A stretch of 6,895 nt of DNA from contig JAOTST010000083.1 in the NCBI GenBank assembly GCA_029864785.1, forward strand, positions 1-6,895, read 5' to 3'. Source of the stretch: Chromatiales bacterium. Lineage in GTDB: Bacteria; Pseudomonadota; Gammaproteobacteria; Thiohalomonadales; Thiohalomonadaceae. Shown here in pieces: positions 5,728-6,895 of this stretch (position 1 is the first letter of the stretch; the number at the start of each line of letters is the position of its first letter). A program made the position numbers and the translations under genes. Below the pieces are notes generated by a model. It had not been told where the DNA came from and did not search any database. It saw only the letters and a program-made list of their open reading frames with translations.

Positions 5728-6613
5728 TAGCAAGACTTTCAGCCTCCCAGTCTTTATATGTTTGACTCTTACCTCTTACCTTCCAAGCAACCGGGCCAGC
5801 AGTAGACCTACCATTACAGACTGCCCCCGCCGCACTTGTACTAGAAAATGCATAACTAGCAGTAAATACTTTGTGATCTTCTTCCTGAATTAGGATGCCT
5901 TGATCAACAAGCTTGTCATATAATTTCCAATACGAGTATCTATCACTACGTTCGCCTATATATTCGCTCCGTGCGAGTGAACCTTTTTGGACCACGAACT
6001 CGCCGCCCTCTAAAATAGCGGTTGCCCGAATACCTTCTTTTTTAAGAGTTAGCTCGAATATGGGATTGTCTACAGATAATTTTTCACCACGATCATCTCC
6101 CAATCCATCCTGCTTCACTTTGTTGGTAAATAAATCTACTCGAATCGCTGGAAGCATCATCAACAATTGATCAATAAAGTTTTCCATGTTTGACTGAGCT
6201 GCTTCAGAAAGGCTAGGGATAGAAGGGATATTTCCGTTCTCAAGACTTGTATGCGACGCCTTCATACCCACTTTTACAAGCCTTGCTTCAATGTATTGAA
6301 CATGTGCTTTATGAAGATTATTCGCAGTTGAAGTAATTAAAACTACTTTTGTCCACCAATCTTTCTTTGCATCATGACTTTTAATACGTTCAGCTATATT
6401 TTCGCCTTCACCGATATAAGCAAGAGGCTCCTCGTCTTGTTCTCCTAAAAGAATATAAACACCTGTGTAGGAGCTTTCTTTTCTTTTAAGCGCTTCAGAT
6501 AGCCTTATTCTCGGTGCAACCAATATGTGACCTGTCCACCCAAACACCTCGGCTGTAAGCATTCCGTCTGGCTTTCCATCAATAAAAAACAATTCAAGCG
6601 TTGTTGCGGCCAT
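5723..6613 (-). CDS. GIY-YIG nuclease-fold protein with C-terminal DUF4357-like domain
   Basis: This 296-residue reverse-strand protein has a GIY-YIG core at about residues 48-115. The first motif is GVY (51-53) and the second YIG (66-68, in AYIGEGENIAERIKSH). The catalytic Arg76, the nearby His80 and the metal-binding Glu109 (QYIEARLV) are all present, so the nuclease site looks intact. The C-terminus, about 240-293, resembles DUF4357: SYAFSSTSAAGAVCNGRSTAG, then VAWKV..GKSQTYKDWE. GIY-YIG enzymes cut or nick DNA; this stand-alone architecture is known in bacteria but its role is, to my knowledge, unclear, with repair, restriction or defence as possibilities. The stretch between the two domains, about 120-235, is unassigned. 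The ATG at 6613 is preceded by AAAGGGA seven bases away, and the ATG six bases further upstream is followed directly by a stop, so this start is firm. No methylase or other restriction partner is in view. Confidence 0.9.
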   Translation of the reverse strand: MAATTLELFFIDGKPDGMLTAEVFGWTGHILVAPRIRLSEALKRKESSYTGVYILLGEQDEEPLAYIGEGENIAERIKSHDAKKDWWTKVVLITSTANNLHKAHVQYIEARLVKVGMKASHTSLENGNIPSIPSLSEAAQSNMENFIDQLLMMLPAIRVDLFTNKVKQDGLGDDRGEKLSVDNPIFELTLKKEGIRATAILEGGEFVVQKGSLARSEYIGERSDRYSYWKLYDKLVDQGILIQEEDHKVFTASYAFSSTSAAGAVCNGRSTAGPVAWKVRGKSQTYKDWEAESLAK

Positions 6614-6638
6614 TTACATTCCCTTTGGATTGGCGATA

Positions 6639-6675
6639 AGACACATAACAGTCAGATAAATGATACCTGGTGTCT
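6639..6675. repeat. Inverted repeat in the GIY-YIG gene's 5' leader
   Basis: AGACAC (6639-6644) and GTGTCT (6670-6675) are separated by 25 bases and lie between the candidate promoter and the ATG on the reverse strand. They could form a weak leader hairpin or two operator half-sites. The short arms make chance a serious alternative. Confidence 0.25.
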
Positions 6676-6688
6676 CATTGTTTATTAA

Positions 6689-6716
6689 TTTATATCCAGA
6701 CATTCTTTCATCTGAA
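6689..6716 (-). promoter_or_regulatory. Candidate sigma-70 promoter for the GIY-YIG gene
   Basis: On the reverse strand TTCAGA (6716-6711, 4 of 6 matches to the -35 box) and TATAAA (6694-6689, 5 of 6 matches to the -10 box) are 16 bases apart. Transcription would start near 6682, giving a leader of about 70 bases before the ATG at 6613. Confidence 0.35.
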
Positions 6717-6804
6717 TAACAAAAACGGCACATAGCAGACGTCGGTACTTAGCACCAATCCATTCCTTACATGTAGGCGTTTGTTCATAAGGCTGAGTCA
6801 GGAA

Positions 6805-6895
6805 TCAAGTAGATGGCAAAATTTGCACCTGCTCGCTGGCGAATAACTCACTGCCGATGAGTTCGGCGCGAGCAGCCTTTGCATTCTGGCAATAA
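6805..6895 (-). CDS. Possible 3' end of an unidentified reverse-strand gene
   Basis: From the window edge a reverse-strand frame reads 29 codons (AKAARAELIGSELFASEQVQ, then ILPST) to a TGA at 6807-6805. The composition is protein-like and base composition is more GC-rich than the DNA next to it. If real, it would be the tail of a gene lying just upstream of, and co-directional with, the GIY-YIG gene, about 190 bases apart. However, a second reverse frame and one plus frame are also open across the same bases, so the coding call is weak. I do not recognise the protein. Confidence 0.28.
   Translation of the reverse strand, partial: YCQNAKAARAELIGSELFASEQVQILPST
6829..6875. repeat. Nested inverted repeat at the right edge
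   Basis: The outer arms CTGCTCGC (6829-6836) and GCGAGCAG (6868-6875) enclose inner arms AACTCA (6845-6850) and TGAGTT (6858-6863) around a 7-base loop. Together they make a two-part hairpin of 47 bases with an internal loop. It overlaps the possible gene tail described here. It may be an intergenic palindromic repeat of the REP type, a structured RNA end, or a by-product of coding sequence. Confidence 0.5.

Noticed and set aside
6718..6785. Possible integron attC site upstream of the GIY-YIG gene
   Set aside because: The arms pair only imperfectly (AACAAAAACG with CGTTTGTT), the interior shows little symmetry, and the ends do not match the RYYYAAC/GTTRRRY consensus.

Overview
The window looks like a chromosomal stretch from a Gram-negative bacterium, most likely a moderately AT-rich gammaproteobacterium. 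Three things support this: an MscK/MscS-type channel tail, a MalT-like (LAL) LuxR regulator, and a secreted protein with an outer-membrane beta-barrel ending (C-terminal Phe), next to a small putative lipoprotein. No rRNA, tRNA, transposase, integrase or CRISPR array is visible, so the genus cannot be fixed from the sequence.

Layout, left to right. (1) Bases 1-363 are the 3' end of a mechanosensitive channel gene, followed by a hairpin that may be its terminator. (2) Bases 520-3321 encode a full-length 933-residue LAL regulator: an N-terminal STAND-type ATPase, a central helical-repeat region and a C-terminal LuxR helix-turn-helix. A 9-bp in-frame tandem repeat sits in its middle. (3) Bases 3322-3727 hold no convincing gene, but contain a small inverted repeat and a doubtful reverse-strand ORF. 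(4) Bases 3728-4297 encode a signal-peptide-bearing beta-barrel candidate. (5) Bases 4424-5338 encode a zinc-free MDR (quinone-oxidoreductase-like) dehydrogenase. (6) Bases 5441-5659 encode a tiny Cys-containing putative lipoprotein. (7) On the opposite strand, 6613-5723 encodes a GIY-YIG nuclease-fold protein with a DUF4357-like C-terminus. It converges on the lipoprotein gene across a perfect 30-base palindrome that contains its stop codon. (8) Bases 6614-6895 are its upstream region, with a candidate promoter and, at the edge, an ambiguous stretch that may be the 3' end of another reverse-strand gene.

How the genes might work together. The plus-strand genes at 520, 3728, 4424 and 5441 share orientation but are separated by gaps of about 100-400 bases. 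Three of the four have their own Shine-Dalgarno sequence, so they look like separate transcription units rather than a tight operon. The LAL regulator could control the envelope protein downstream or a distant target; nothing in the sequence proves either. The window reads as accessory-type chromosome with mixed functions. I do not see a clear, complete novel system. The least explained parts are the GIY-YIG/DUF4357 protein, the two small exported proteins, and the repeat inside the regulator.
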